Source: Oscillospiraceae bacterium (lineage in GTDB: Bacteria; Bacillota; Clostridia; Oscillospirales; Oscillospiraceae). Taken from it: a DNA stretch of 43,702 nt. A model generated the notes under the pieces. That model saw only the letters and a program-made list of their open reading frames with translations. It made no database searches and had not been told where the DNA came from. Shown piece after piece: positions 32,103 through 38,537 of the stretch (its first letter is position 1; each line of letters starts with the position of its first letter). The stretch is taken from NCBI GenBank assembly GCA_902778285.1, contig CACYXC010000024.1:1-43702 (forward strand), written 5' to 3'. Both the position numbers and the translations under genes were made by a program.

Positions 32103-32134
32103 AGGTGCTGTGCCGCAAGGGGCACAGCACCTTT
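32103..32134. terminator. Terminator hairpin, left copy flanking element C
   Basis: This 32-bp unit is preceded by AAAA-rich sequence, giving hairpin plus T-run on the minus strand. It is repeated exactly at 32297-32328. Confidence 0.85.
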
Positions 32135-32297
32135 CACGCTGTCGACAAAGTGTCGACAGCGTGAAAGGCAAAAATGGGAACTTCCGAAAAGGTTCCCATT
32201 TTTACGCAGATTGCACTGCGAAAGGGGATTACCGTCCCCTCTCGCGCTCTCCCCATGCGAATCCGACTTGTTCTGCATAGCTTTGTCTACAGTCTGA
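32134..32297. mobile_element. Terminator-inserted miniature element, copy C (164 bp)
   Basis: The left end TCACGCTGTCGACAAA (32134-32149) and right end TTTGTCTACAGTCTGA (32282-32297) match elements A and B. Hairpin 1 is 18 bp here (32130-32147 with 32151-32168) with ACGC/GCGT beside TGTCGACA. Hairpin 2 (32170-32203) has AAAAATGGGAAC/GTTCCCATTTTT, changed from GAGAAC/GTTCTC in both arms. The middle is longer than in A and B and contains GGGGATTACCGTCCCC. The word shared by A and B occurs in inverted orientation (CCCTCTCGCG, 32237-32246), so the interior has been inverted or replaced. Confidence 0.8.
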
Positions 32298-32328
32298 GGT
32301 GCTGTGCCGCAAGGGGCACAGCACCTTT
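32297..32328 (+). terminator. Terminator hairpin, right copy flanking element C
   Basis: The exact duplicate of 32103-32134 is followed by a T-run to 32330. It is a good plus-strand terminator for the secreted-protein gene. Confidence 0.88.
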
Positions 32329-32332
32329 TTCT

Positions 32333-33046
32333 TTATCTGTGATAGATCCGCCGGATCTCCTCCGTCTCCCGCCCGTCGGCGTCGGTGAGATACACGACCG
32401 GCTCGACCGCGAGCCCCGGTCTGCCGCCGCGCCGCCCCTCGGCCAGCACCAGATTCGGCGCAGCGCCGGGCCGGTGGCAGCACAGGCGCAGCCGCTTGGG
32501 CTCCAGACCGTGCCGCGTCATCGCGCACAGCAGCTCCGAGAGGCGCTCCGGCCGGTGCACCACGCAGAAGCGCCCGCCCGTGGGCAGGAGCCACGCCGCC
32601 GCCGTGCAGAGCTCATCGAGCGTACAGTCCGTCTCCTCCCGCGCCTGCGCGCGGGCCGGGTCCGGGGCGCGGGCCCCGCTGCCCGCCGGGAAATAGGGGG
32701 GATTTGTCACGCATAAATCGAAGCTCCCGCTCCGAAACAGCTCCCGCACGCGGCGGATATCGCCGCAGAGGACGCTGCCGCGGTCAGAAAGGCCGTTCTG
32801 CTCCAGATTCTCCCGCGCGAGCTGCGCGGAGTCCGCGCGCAGCTCCAGCCCGGTCATCTCCAGCTGCGGCGCGCCCCAGAGCAGCAGGAGCATCAGAATG
32901 CCCGAGCCGCAGCCGAGGTCGATCCCCCGCGCCGCCTTCCCCGCGGCGAAATCGGCCAGCAGCACCGAGTCCGTCCCCAGCGGCGCCTGCGGCGTCTGTC
33001 GGAAAACGGGCCCGCCCGGCCAGAGTTCCATGCTCTCCGTTTTCAT
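32333..33046 (-). CDS. TrmN6-like methyltransferase (tRNA1(Val) adenine-N6 methyltransferase family)
   Basis: This 237-aa SAM-dependent methyltransferase resembles YfiC/TrmN6, which methylates A37 of tRNA1(Val) in E. coli. The SAM-binding motif I is GIDLGCGSGI (41-50). The acidic end of strand 2 is LELRADSAQLA, and the N6-adenine motif NPPY is at 115-118. The N-terminal FRQTPQAPLGTDSVLLADF is typical of the group. No Shine-Dalgarno sequence precedes the first ATG (33046); a second ATG five codons in, preceded by GGAGA, is an alternative start. A 14-bp palindrome lies directly upstream (33052-33065). It ends 5 bp from the right terminator copy of element C. Confidence 0.88.
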   Translation of the reverse strand: MKTESMELWPGGPVFRQTPQAPLGTDSVLLADFAAGKAARGIDLGCGSGILMLLLLWGAPQLEMTGLELRADSAQLARENLEQNGLSDRGSVLCGDIRRVRELFRSGSFDLCVTNPPYFPAGSGARAPDPARAQAREETDCTLDELCTAAAWLLPTGGRFCVVHRPERLSELLCAMTRHGLEPKRLRLCCHRPGAAPNLVLAEGRRGGRPGLAVEPVVYLTDADGRETEEIRRIYHR

Positions 33047-33051
33047 ATTGG

Positions 33052-33065
33052 TTAGATATATCTAA
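33052..33065. promoter_or_regulatory. Perfect 14-bp AT-rich palindrome before the methyltransferase gene
   Basis: TTAGATATATCTAA is fully self-complementary and lies 6 bp upstream of the first ATG. It could be a -10 region, an operator or part of a leaderless start. No -35 is convincing. Confidence 0.5.
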
Positions 33066-33077
33066 TCACGGCTTCGA

Positions 33078-33105
33078 GGAAAGAGCGGCGCACGCCGCTC
33101 TTTCC
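33078..33105 (-). terminator. Hairpin after the ferredoxin gene
   Basis: Arms 33078-33089 and 33094-33105 form a 12-bp stem with a 4-nt loop, 10 bp after the ferredoxin stop on the minus strand. The following T-run is poor (CTCGAAG), so termination may be partial. Confidence 0.65.
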
Positions 33106-33114
33106 TCTGTGTGA

Positions 33115-33285
33115 TTACTCGGACACGATGGCCTCAGCGGGGCACTGGGCAGCGCAGGCGCCGCACTCCAGGCACTTGCTGGGATCGATCTCGTAGTGGA
33201 GCTCACCCATGTCGATGGCCTCAGCGGGGCACTGAGCAGCGCAGGAACCGCAGGACAGGCACTCATCGGTGATAACGAAAGCCAT
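33115..33285 (-). CDS. 2[4Fe-4S] ferredoxin, clostridial type
   Basis: This 56-aa electron carrier has two CxxCxxCxxxCP motifs: Cys9, 12, 15 and 19, and Cys38, 41, 44 and 48. Each cluster is bound by three cysteines of its own motif plus the fourth of the other. The two halves are internal duplicates (CAAQCPAEAI appears in both), as in Clostridium ferredoxins. It donates low-potential electrons in anaerobic fermentation, for example to hydrogenase or Rnf-type complexes, or receives them from pyruvate:ferredoxin oxidoreductase. AGGAGG with 7-nt spacing precedes ATG 33285, and the third-position C/T-rich codons suggest high expression. It has its own promoter at 33370-33397. Confidence 0.97.
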   Translation of the reverse strand: MAFVITDECLSCGSCAAQCPAEAIDMGELHYEIDPSKCLECGACAAQCPAEAIVSE

Positions 33286-33369
33286 GATGTTACCTCCTAT
33301 GTATTATTTTGATTCAATTCCCACTTGCAAAATAGGAAATTGCCGGCTTTTCAGCCTCTTTTCGGCTTC

Positions 33370-33397
33370 ATTGTAACACAAGTTTTCAAAAAATCAA
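33370..33397 (-). promoter_or_regulatory. Sigma-A promoter of the ferredoxin gene
   Basis: On the minus strand, TTGATT (33397-33392), a 16-bp spacer and TACAAT (33375-33370). This leaves an untranslated leader of about 75 nt. Confidence 0.75.
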
Positions 33398-33540
33398 CGT
33401 TTATTTTTTCCGCGCTTTTCTAAAGCATTCCATTTGTGGCAATAATGCTTCCGGGCGCATCTGGGATTCGCCGTTTTCGGCGAAGGGACCGCGCTATGAT
33501 AAGCATGATCATCGGATAGCGCTGCGGAAGGAGGAAGCGG

Positions 33541-35826
33541 ATGAAGAGCAACGAGAAGTTTACCGTACGGGCCGAGCAGGCCATCGAGCAGGCCGGGCGC
33601 ATCGCCGGGGAGCTGGGACACAGCTTCGTCGGCACGGAGCATCTGCTGCTGGGCGTGCTGGCCGAGGGTGAGAGTCTGGGCGGTACGATCCTCCGGCGCT
33701 ACGGGCTGGAGAGCGACGCTCTGCGGCGCCGCCTCGCCGAGCGGCTGGGGCGGGGCTGTCCTGCGCGGCCGCAGCAGGGCCTGAGCGATCACGCCCGGCA
33801 GGCGGTGGAGCGCGCCGCGGCGGAGGCCGCCCTGCTGCGTCAGGGCTTCATCGGGACCGAGCACCTGCTCCTCGGCATCCTGCGTCAGCCGGACTGCGGC
33901 GGCACGGCGCTGCTGCGGGAGCTGGGACTGGAGCCCAACGATCTCTACACCGACATCGTGGACGTGTTCGGCGCCCCCTCTCCCAACGAGCGGACGCAGC
34001 CGGGCCTGACGCGCACGCTGCGCCGGACCGAGACGCGGGTGCTGGACCAGTACAGCCGGGACCTGACGGAGCTCGCCGCCGCCGGGCGCATCGACCCGGT
34101 GGTCAGCCGCGGCGATGAGATCCGCCGCGCCGTGCAGATCCTCTCCCGCCGCAGCAAGAATAATCCCGTCCTCGTGGGCGAGCCAGGCGTGGGCAAGACC
34201 GCCGTGGCCGAGGGGCTGGCGCTGCGCATCGCGCGCGGGGACGCGCCGGAGCCGCTGCGCCGCAAGCGCATCGTCTCGCTGGATATCCCCGCCATGCTCG
34301 CGGGCACCAAGTACCGCGGCGACTTCGAGGAGCGCGTCAAATCCGTGCTGAGGGACGTCAAACGCGCCGGAGACGTGATCCTCTTCATCGACGAGCTGCA
34401 CACGATCATCGGCGCGGGGAGCGCCGAGGGCGCCATCGACGCGGCCAACATCCTCAAGCCTGCCCTCGGCCGCGGCGAGGTGCAGATCATCGGCGCCACC
34501 ACGCCCGAGGAGTACCGCCGCCACATCGAAAAGGATGCGGCGCTGGAGCGGCGCTTCCAGCCCGTGCAGGTCTCGGAGCCGGGGCGGGAGCAGACGCTGG
34601 AGATGCTGCGCTCCCTGCGTCCTGCGCTGGAGCTGCACCACGGCGTGCGCATCGCCGACGAGGCGCTGGCGGCGGCCGTAGACCTGTCCCGGCGCTATAT
34701 CCACGACCGCTTTCTGCCGGACAAGGCCGTCGATCTGCTCGACGAGGCGGCCGCCTCCCTGCGCGTGGGAGAGCGCGGAGAGGGCTTTCGCGTCGGCGCG
34801 GAGAGCGTGGCGAAGGTGGTCTCCCTCTGGACGGGCATCCCCGTCACCGGACTGGACCGCGGCGAGAGCGCCCGCCTGCTCGATCTGGAGACGCGGCTGA
34901 AGGCGCGCGTCATCGGGCAGGACGAGGCCGTGGCCGCCGTGGCGAGGGCCGTGCGCCGCAGCCGGGTAGGGCTGCGGGATCCGGGGCGGCCGGTGGGCAG
35001 CTTCCTCTTCCTCGGCCCCACCGGCGTGGGCAAGACCGAGCTCTGCCGCGCGCTGGCCGAGACCGTCTACGGCGATGAGGCGGCCGTGATCAGGCTGGAC
35101 ATGTCCGAGTATATGGAAAAGCACAGCGTCAGCCGGATCCTCGGCTCGCCGCCGGGCTACGTGGGCTACGACGACGGCGGCCAGCTGACCGAGCAGATAC
35201 GCAGGCGGCCCTGGTCTGTGGTGCTCTTTGACGAGATCGAGAAGGCCCACGAGGATATCTGGAGCCTGCTGCTGCAGATCCTGGACGAAGGGCACCTGAC
35301 CGATGCGGGCGGCCGCCGGGTGGATTTCCGCAACGCGATGATCGTCATGACCTCCAACGTCGGCGCAAAGCTCATCACCGACGGGCGCAGCCCGCTGGGC
35401 TTCAACACCGGCGGCGCGCTGGACGAGGAGGCCATGCGCGCAAGGGTCCTGGAGGAGCTGCGCGGCACCTTCCGGCCGGAATTCCTCAACCGCGTGGACG
35501 AGACCATCGTGTTCCACCGGCTGGGGCCGACGGAGCTGCTGCGCATCACTCAGCTGCTGCTCGAGCGGATGCGGCGGCGCTTCGCCGGGCGCGGCCTCAC
35601 GCTGGAGGCCGGCGCGGAGGCCGCGCAATGGCTCGCGCGGCAGGGCTGCGACGAGAATTACGGCGCAAGACCGCTGCGCCGTCTGCTGCAGCGCAGCATC
35701 GAGGACGCCGCGGCGGAGCTGCTGCTGGAGGGAAAGGCCGCTCCGGGCGACCGGATCTGCGCCCGCGTGGAAGGAGATTCGCTGCATCTCGAGGTCGTGC
35801 GGGGCGCGCTGCCGGCGGAGGCCTGA
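33541..35826 (+). CDS. clpC: ClpC-like AAA+ unfoldase lacking the middle (M) domain
   Basis: This 761-aa Hsp100 ATPase unfolds proteins for the ClpP peptidase. Two Clp-N repeats occupy residues 1-145 (GHSFVGTEHLLLGVL and GFIGTEHLLLGIL). The first AAA+ domain has Walker A GEPGVGKT near 214-221 and Walker B VILFIDE near 280. The second has GPTGVGKTE near 491-499 and VVLFDEIEKAH. A ClpP-docking loop LGF is at about 618-620. Between LLDEAAASLRVGERGEGF and VAKVVSLWTGIPV there are only about ten residues, where ClpC normally has the 50-60 residue coiled-coil M domain that binds adaptors such as MecA. No clpP, mcsA or ctsR is adjacent. GGAGG precedes ATG 33541. A possible -10 TATGAT is at 33495-33500 without a clear -35. 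Confidence 0.92.
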   Translation: MKSNEKFTVRAEQAIEQAGRIAGELGHSFVGTEHLLLGVLAEGESLGGTILRRYGLESDALRRRLAERLGRGCPARPQQGLSDHARQAVERAAAEAALLRQGFIGTEHLLLGILRQPDCGGTALLRELGLEPNDLYTDIVDVFGAPSPNERTQPGLTRTLRRTETRVLDQYSRDLTELAAAGRIDPVVSRGDEIRRAVQILSRRSKNNPVLVGEPGVGKTAVAEGLALRIARGDAPEPLRRKRIVSLDIPAMLAGTKYRGDFEERVKSVLRDVKRAGDVILFIDELHTIIGAGSAEGAIDAANILKPALGRGEVQIIGATTPEEYRRHIEKDAALERRFQPVQVSEPGREQTLEMLRSLRPALELHHGVRIADEALAAAVDLSRRYIHDRFLPDKAVDLLDEAAASLRVGERGEGFRVGAESVAKVVSLWTGIPVTGLDRGESARLLDLETRLKARVIGQDEAVAAVARAVRRSRVGLRDPGRPVGSFLFLGPTGVGKTELCRALAETVYGDEAAVIRLDMSEYMEKHSVSRILGSPPGYVGYDDGGQLTEQIRRRPWSVVLFDEIEKAHEDIWSLLLQILDEGHLTDAGGRRVDFRNAMIVMTSNVGAKLITDGRSPLGFNTGGALDEEAMRARVLEELRGTFRPEFLNRVDETIVFHRLGPTELLRITQLLLERMRRRFAGRGLTLEAGAEAAQWLARQGCDENYGARPLRRLLQRSIEDAAAELLLEGKAAPGDRICARVEGDSLHLEVVRGALPAEA

Positions 35827-35850
35827 GCGGCGTCCCCTTCCGCGGATAAC

Positions 35851-35884
35851 AGAGCGCGCCCGACCTTCCGGTCGGGCGCGCTCT
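35851..35884 (+). terminator. Hairpin terminator of the clp gene
   Basis: Arms 35851-35865 and 35870-35884 form a 15-bp, very GC-rich stem with a TTCC loop. T-rich sequence begins only about 6 nt later. It lies between two convergent genes. Confidence 0.82.
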
Positions 35885-35898
35885 CCGCTTGTTTTCTT

Positions 35899-36960
35899 TT
35901 ATTTGACGATGCTCTTGGGCAGCCACGCCGTGGTCACATAGGCGTCGCTCTCGGCGGTGTTATCCTTGATCTTCTGGCAATAAGCGTCGGCCGCCTCCCT
36001 GCTGTAGAAGGCCCCGGTCATGATCTCGTACACGCGGGAGCACTCGTACACAAAGGCGGGGAAGCCCGCGGCGCTCATGGCGTCCCGCGTACGCTCGGCC
36101 CCGCTGAAGGAGAAGCCCGCGGAAAACTGCACCGTGTAGGCCAGGACCTGGCCGTTCTTCTCCCGGTAGTAGGCGCCGGTGGGTTTTTCCAGGTTGTCCT
36201 TGATCGGGCCGGGCAGGCCGTTGGTTTCGTAGTCCTCGGTGAAGGCCTCGATCTCGCTCTCGTCGACCGTGGTCGTGACGATGATGGTGTCAGTCCGGTC
36301 GGTGTTGCTCCAGATGCAGTCGCGGTAGAGCAGGGCGTTGCAGATGTCGTGGAACTTGCCGCTCATCACCCGAAAGCTGTTTCCGTTCTCCTGAATAAAG
36401 GCGTCAAAGCCGGCCTTCTGCATCTTTTCGACCAGCGCCTCGGCGTAGGAGATATCCTGCACGGTGGACAGGGCCACGGTATAGACCTCGCTCCCGACGG
36501 TGTCCTGCGCAGAGCAGGTCGTGCGGGTGGTCGCCGGCTGCGCCGTCTCCTCGGGGGCGCTCTCCTGCGGCCCGGCCTCGAAGACGTCGATCGCCTCCGC
36601 GGGCAGCCACGCGCTGCTGATAAAGACCTTCACATCCTCGACAGACTCGCCGATCTCCCCGCGGTATGCCAGCGCGTCCGTCATCTCGCGGAACTTCCCG
36701 CACAGGACGGCGGTTTTGCCCTCCGCCTCGTAGAGATAGGCGTCAAAGCCGGCCTTAAGCAGCCGGTCGCGCAGCGCCTCGCAGCTCTCCTCCCCGGTGG
36801 GAAGGAGCTTCACCGCGTACACGCTCTCCTGGCTCCTGTCCTGCCTGTAGCTCTGATCCGCGGCATAGCTGCCCTCGGCATAGGCCGGGGCGCTCAGCGT
36901 CAGCACGATCGCCAGCGCCAGCAGAAAGGCCGAAAACCGCTTTCCCCTTGTGTTGCGCAT
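35899..36960 (-). CDS. Secreted protein with SPOR-like repeats
   Basis: This 353-aa protein has a Sec signal peptide (hydrophobic 10-24, cleavage likely after PAYA). The mature part contains three repeats of SPOR-like character, each a beta-alpha-beta-alpha unit. They begin VYAVKLLPTG, VYTVALSTVQ and AYTVQFSAGF, followed by a helix and a KAGFDAYLYEAEGKTAVLCG-type strand (the central ones read KAGFDAFIQENGNSFRVMSG). SPOR domains bind denuded peptidoglycan glycan strands at division or sporulation septa. Here they may target the protein to the wall. A 7-bp hairpin sits in the leader just before GGAGG. The extended -10 promoter (TGGTATAAT) is at 37018-37026. Confidence 0.82.
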   Translation of the reverse strand: MRNTRGKRFSAFLLALAIVLTLSAPAYAEGSYAADQSYRQDRSQESVYAVKLLPTGEESCEALRDRLLKAGFDAYLYEAEGKTAVLCGKFREMTDALAYRGEIGESVEDVKVFISSAWLPAEAIDVFEAGPQESAPEETAQPATTRTTCSAQDTVGSEVYTVALSTVQDISYAEALVEKMQKAGFDAFIQENGNSFRVMSGKFHDICNALLYRDCIWSNTDRTDTIIVTTTVDESEIEAFTEDYETNGLPGPIKDNLEKPTGAYYREKNGQVLAYTVQFSAGFSFSGAERTRDAMSAAGFPAFVYECSRVYEIMTGAFYSREAADAYCQKIKDNTAESDAYVTTAWLPKSIVK

Positions 36961-36977
36961 CGTTGTATCCTCCCTGT

Positions 36978-36996
36978 CGCCCGCTCAGCGCGGGCG
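36978..36996 (-). other. Leader hairpin next to the ribosome site of the SPOR-like gene
   Basis: CGCCCGC and GCGGGCG (36978-36984 and 36990-36996) form a 7-bp GC stem that ends just 5 nt before the GGAGG. It could modulate translation. Confidence 0.55.
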
Positions 36997-37017
36997 GTTT
37001 TCTTTCAGTATCGAATT

Positions 37018-37026
37018 ATTATACCA
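37018..37026 (-). promoter_or_regulatory. Extended -10 promoter of the SPOR-like gene
   Basis: On the minus strand, TGGTATAAT (37026-37018) matches the TGnTATAAT extended -10. No consensus -35 is visible. Confidence 0.6.
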
Positions 37027-37112
37027 CAGTTTTCCTGCCGCGGGGGATTTTTTAAGAATTCTTCATGTTTTCCCTCCGCCCCGGCCGGGCGCGGATCGGC
37101 CGTGCTTTCGTC

Positions 37113-37141
37113 TTGCAAATGACCGTTTGCGATGCTATACT
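37113..37141 (+). promoter_or_regulatory. Sigma-A promoter of the leucine-rich-repeat genes
   Basis: TTGCAA (37113-37118), a 17-bp spacer and TATACT (37136-37141), about 50 bp before the start codon at 37192. Confidence 0.82.
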
Positions 37142-37191
37142 GTAATGTATTCCATGATTCAGGTTGCTCAAAGCATTTGGGAGGCCGGACA

Positions 37192-38508
37192 ATGAAGGCT
37201 ATCAGAAAAATCTTTTCTCTCCTGCTGGCGGGCGTTTTCGTCCTCTTCGGCAGCTCCGTTTTCATGCAGTCGGGCGGGCCGGGCCTGCCCTCTCCCGCCG
37301 TCACCGCCGCCGCTGACGACGCGGCCGAGGCCCCCGAGGGCTTGACGGAGGAGATCACCGCCGTTCAGGCGGACCCCGCGGAGGCCCTGCCGACGGAGCC
37401 TCCCGCGCCGACGCCGGCGCCGATGGTCAACGTGCTGGGCACCGAATATCCCACCGACACCACGACGGCGCTGGATCTGAGCGGACGCGGGCGCGACGCG
37501 GTCCTGTCCGTCGTCGAAAGCCTGGGGCAGTTTACGGCGCTCGAGCGCATCGTCCTCGGCTCCGAGGGAGACGGGCTGAGCTGGGACGACATCGCGCGCG
37601 TGCATGCCGCCGCGCCGGACGCCGCGCTGGACTACGCCTTCACGCTCTACGGCACGGCGCAGAATCTCGCCAACGAGACGGTGAACCTCAGCCACGTGCC
37701 CGTGGGCGACCGCGGCGCCGCCGTCACGGCCGTGCTGCCCTACATGACGCGCTGCACCTATCTGGACATGGACAGCTGCGGCGTGAGCCATGAGGACATG
37801 TACGCCATCCGGCAGGCCTTCCCCGCCGTCAACGTTGTCTGGCGCGTCAACTTCAAGGGCTACAGCGTGCGCACCGACGCGGAGCGCATCCTGGCCTCCA
37901 AGCCCTCCATCGCCGGGGAGCTGCACGATGAGGACGTGGTCGTGCTCAAATACTGCGACGGCTGCAAATATCTCGACCTCGGCCACAACGAGAGCCTGAC
38001 CAACATCGAGTTCGTGCGCGGCATGCCGAATCTGGAGGTCGCGGTCATCGCCATGAACCCGATCCAGAGTCTGGAGCCGCTGAGAGACTGCCCGCACCTG
38101 GAGTATCTGGAGACCCAGACCACCAGCATCACCGACCTCAGCCCGCTGGCCGATATGAAGGAGCTGCGCCATCTGAACATCTGCAAGCTTCCGAACCTCT
38201 ACGACATCTCTCCGCTCTTCAACCTGCCCGACCTGATGCGCCTGTGGATCGGCTGCATCACCCCCATCCCCGCCGAGCAGGTCGCGCGGATGCAGGAGAT
38301 CGCCCCCGCCTGCGAGATCGACACCTCCGTGGTCGACCCGACCACCGGCACCTGGCGCATCACAGGCTACATCCGCGTCAGCCTCCCGCTGCACTCCGAC
38401 CTGGACTTTGAGCAGGAGGTCCTGGCCCCGCGCTACTACCTGCTGCAGGAGCAGTTCGGCTACAAGGATTCCGATTTCTCCTTCGCCGGCAACGACCCCC
38501 TGTACTGA
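37192..38508 (+). CDS. Surface protein with leucine-rich repeats, paralogue 1
   Basis: This 438-aa exported protein starts with a basic N-terminus and a hydrophobic signal segment (about 7-24). There is no lipobox, so it may be membrane-anchored or cleaved. A Pro/Ala/Glu-rich spacer follows. From about residue 80 it carries irregular leucine-rich repeats with the consensus LxxLxxLxxCxxIxxLxPL, clearest in IQSLEPLRDCPHLEYLE and ITDLSPLADMKELRHLNI. It ends ISPLFNLPDLMRLWIGCITP and a C-terminal RYYLLQEQFGYKD. Such repeats form a protein-binding solenoid. It shares the ERILASxPxIxGEL segment and the whole repeat region with the next gene, so they are tandem duplicates. GGGAGG lies 6 nt before ATG 37192. 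Confidence 0.85.
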   Translation: MKAIRKIFSLLLAGVFVLFGSSVFMQSGGPGLPSPAVTAAADDAAEAPEGLTEEITAVQADPAEALPTEPPAPTPAPMVNVLGTEYPTDTTTALDLSGRGRDAVLSVVESLGQFTALERIVLGSEGDGLSWDDIARVHAAAPDAALDYAFTLYGTAQNLANETVNLSHVPVGDRGAAVTAVLPYMTRCTYLDMDSCGVSHEDMYAIRQAFPAVNVVWRVNFKGYSVRTDAERILASKPSIAGELHDEDVVVLKYCDGCKYLDLGHNESLTNIEFVRGMPNLEVAVIAMNPIQSLEPLRDCPHLEYLETQTTSITDLSPLADMKELRHLNICKLPNLYDISPLFNLPDLMRLWIGCITPIPAEQVARMQEIAPACEIDTSVVDPTTGTWRITGYIRVSLPLHSDLDFEQEVLAPRYYLLQEQFGYKDSDFSFAGNDPLY

Positions 38509-38537
38509 TATTTCTTATCTGTTTTTGGAGAAGGCCC

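Noticed and set aside
33066-33266. A 66-residue minus-strand frame over the ferredoxin region
   Set aside because: It is a frame-shifted reading of the ferredoxin. The correct frame (33115-33285) has both cysteine motifs and an AGGAGG site.
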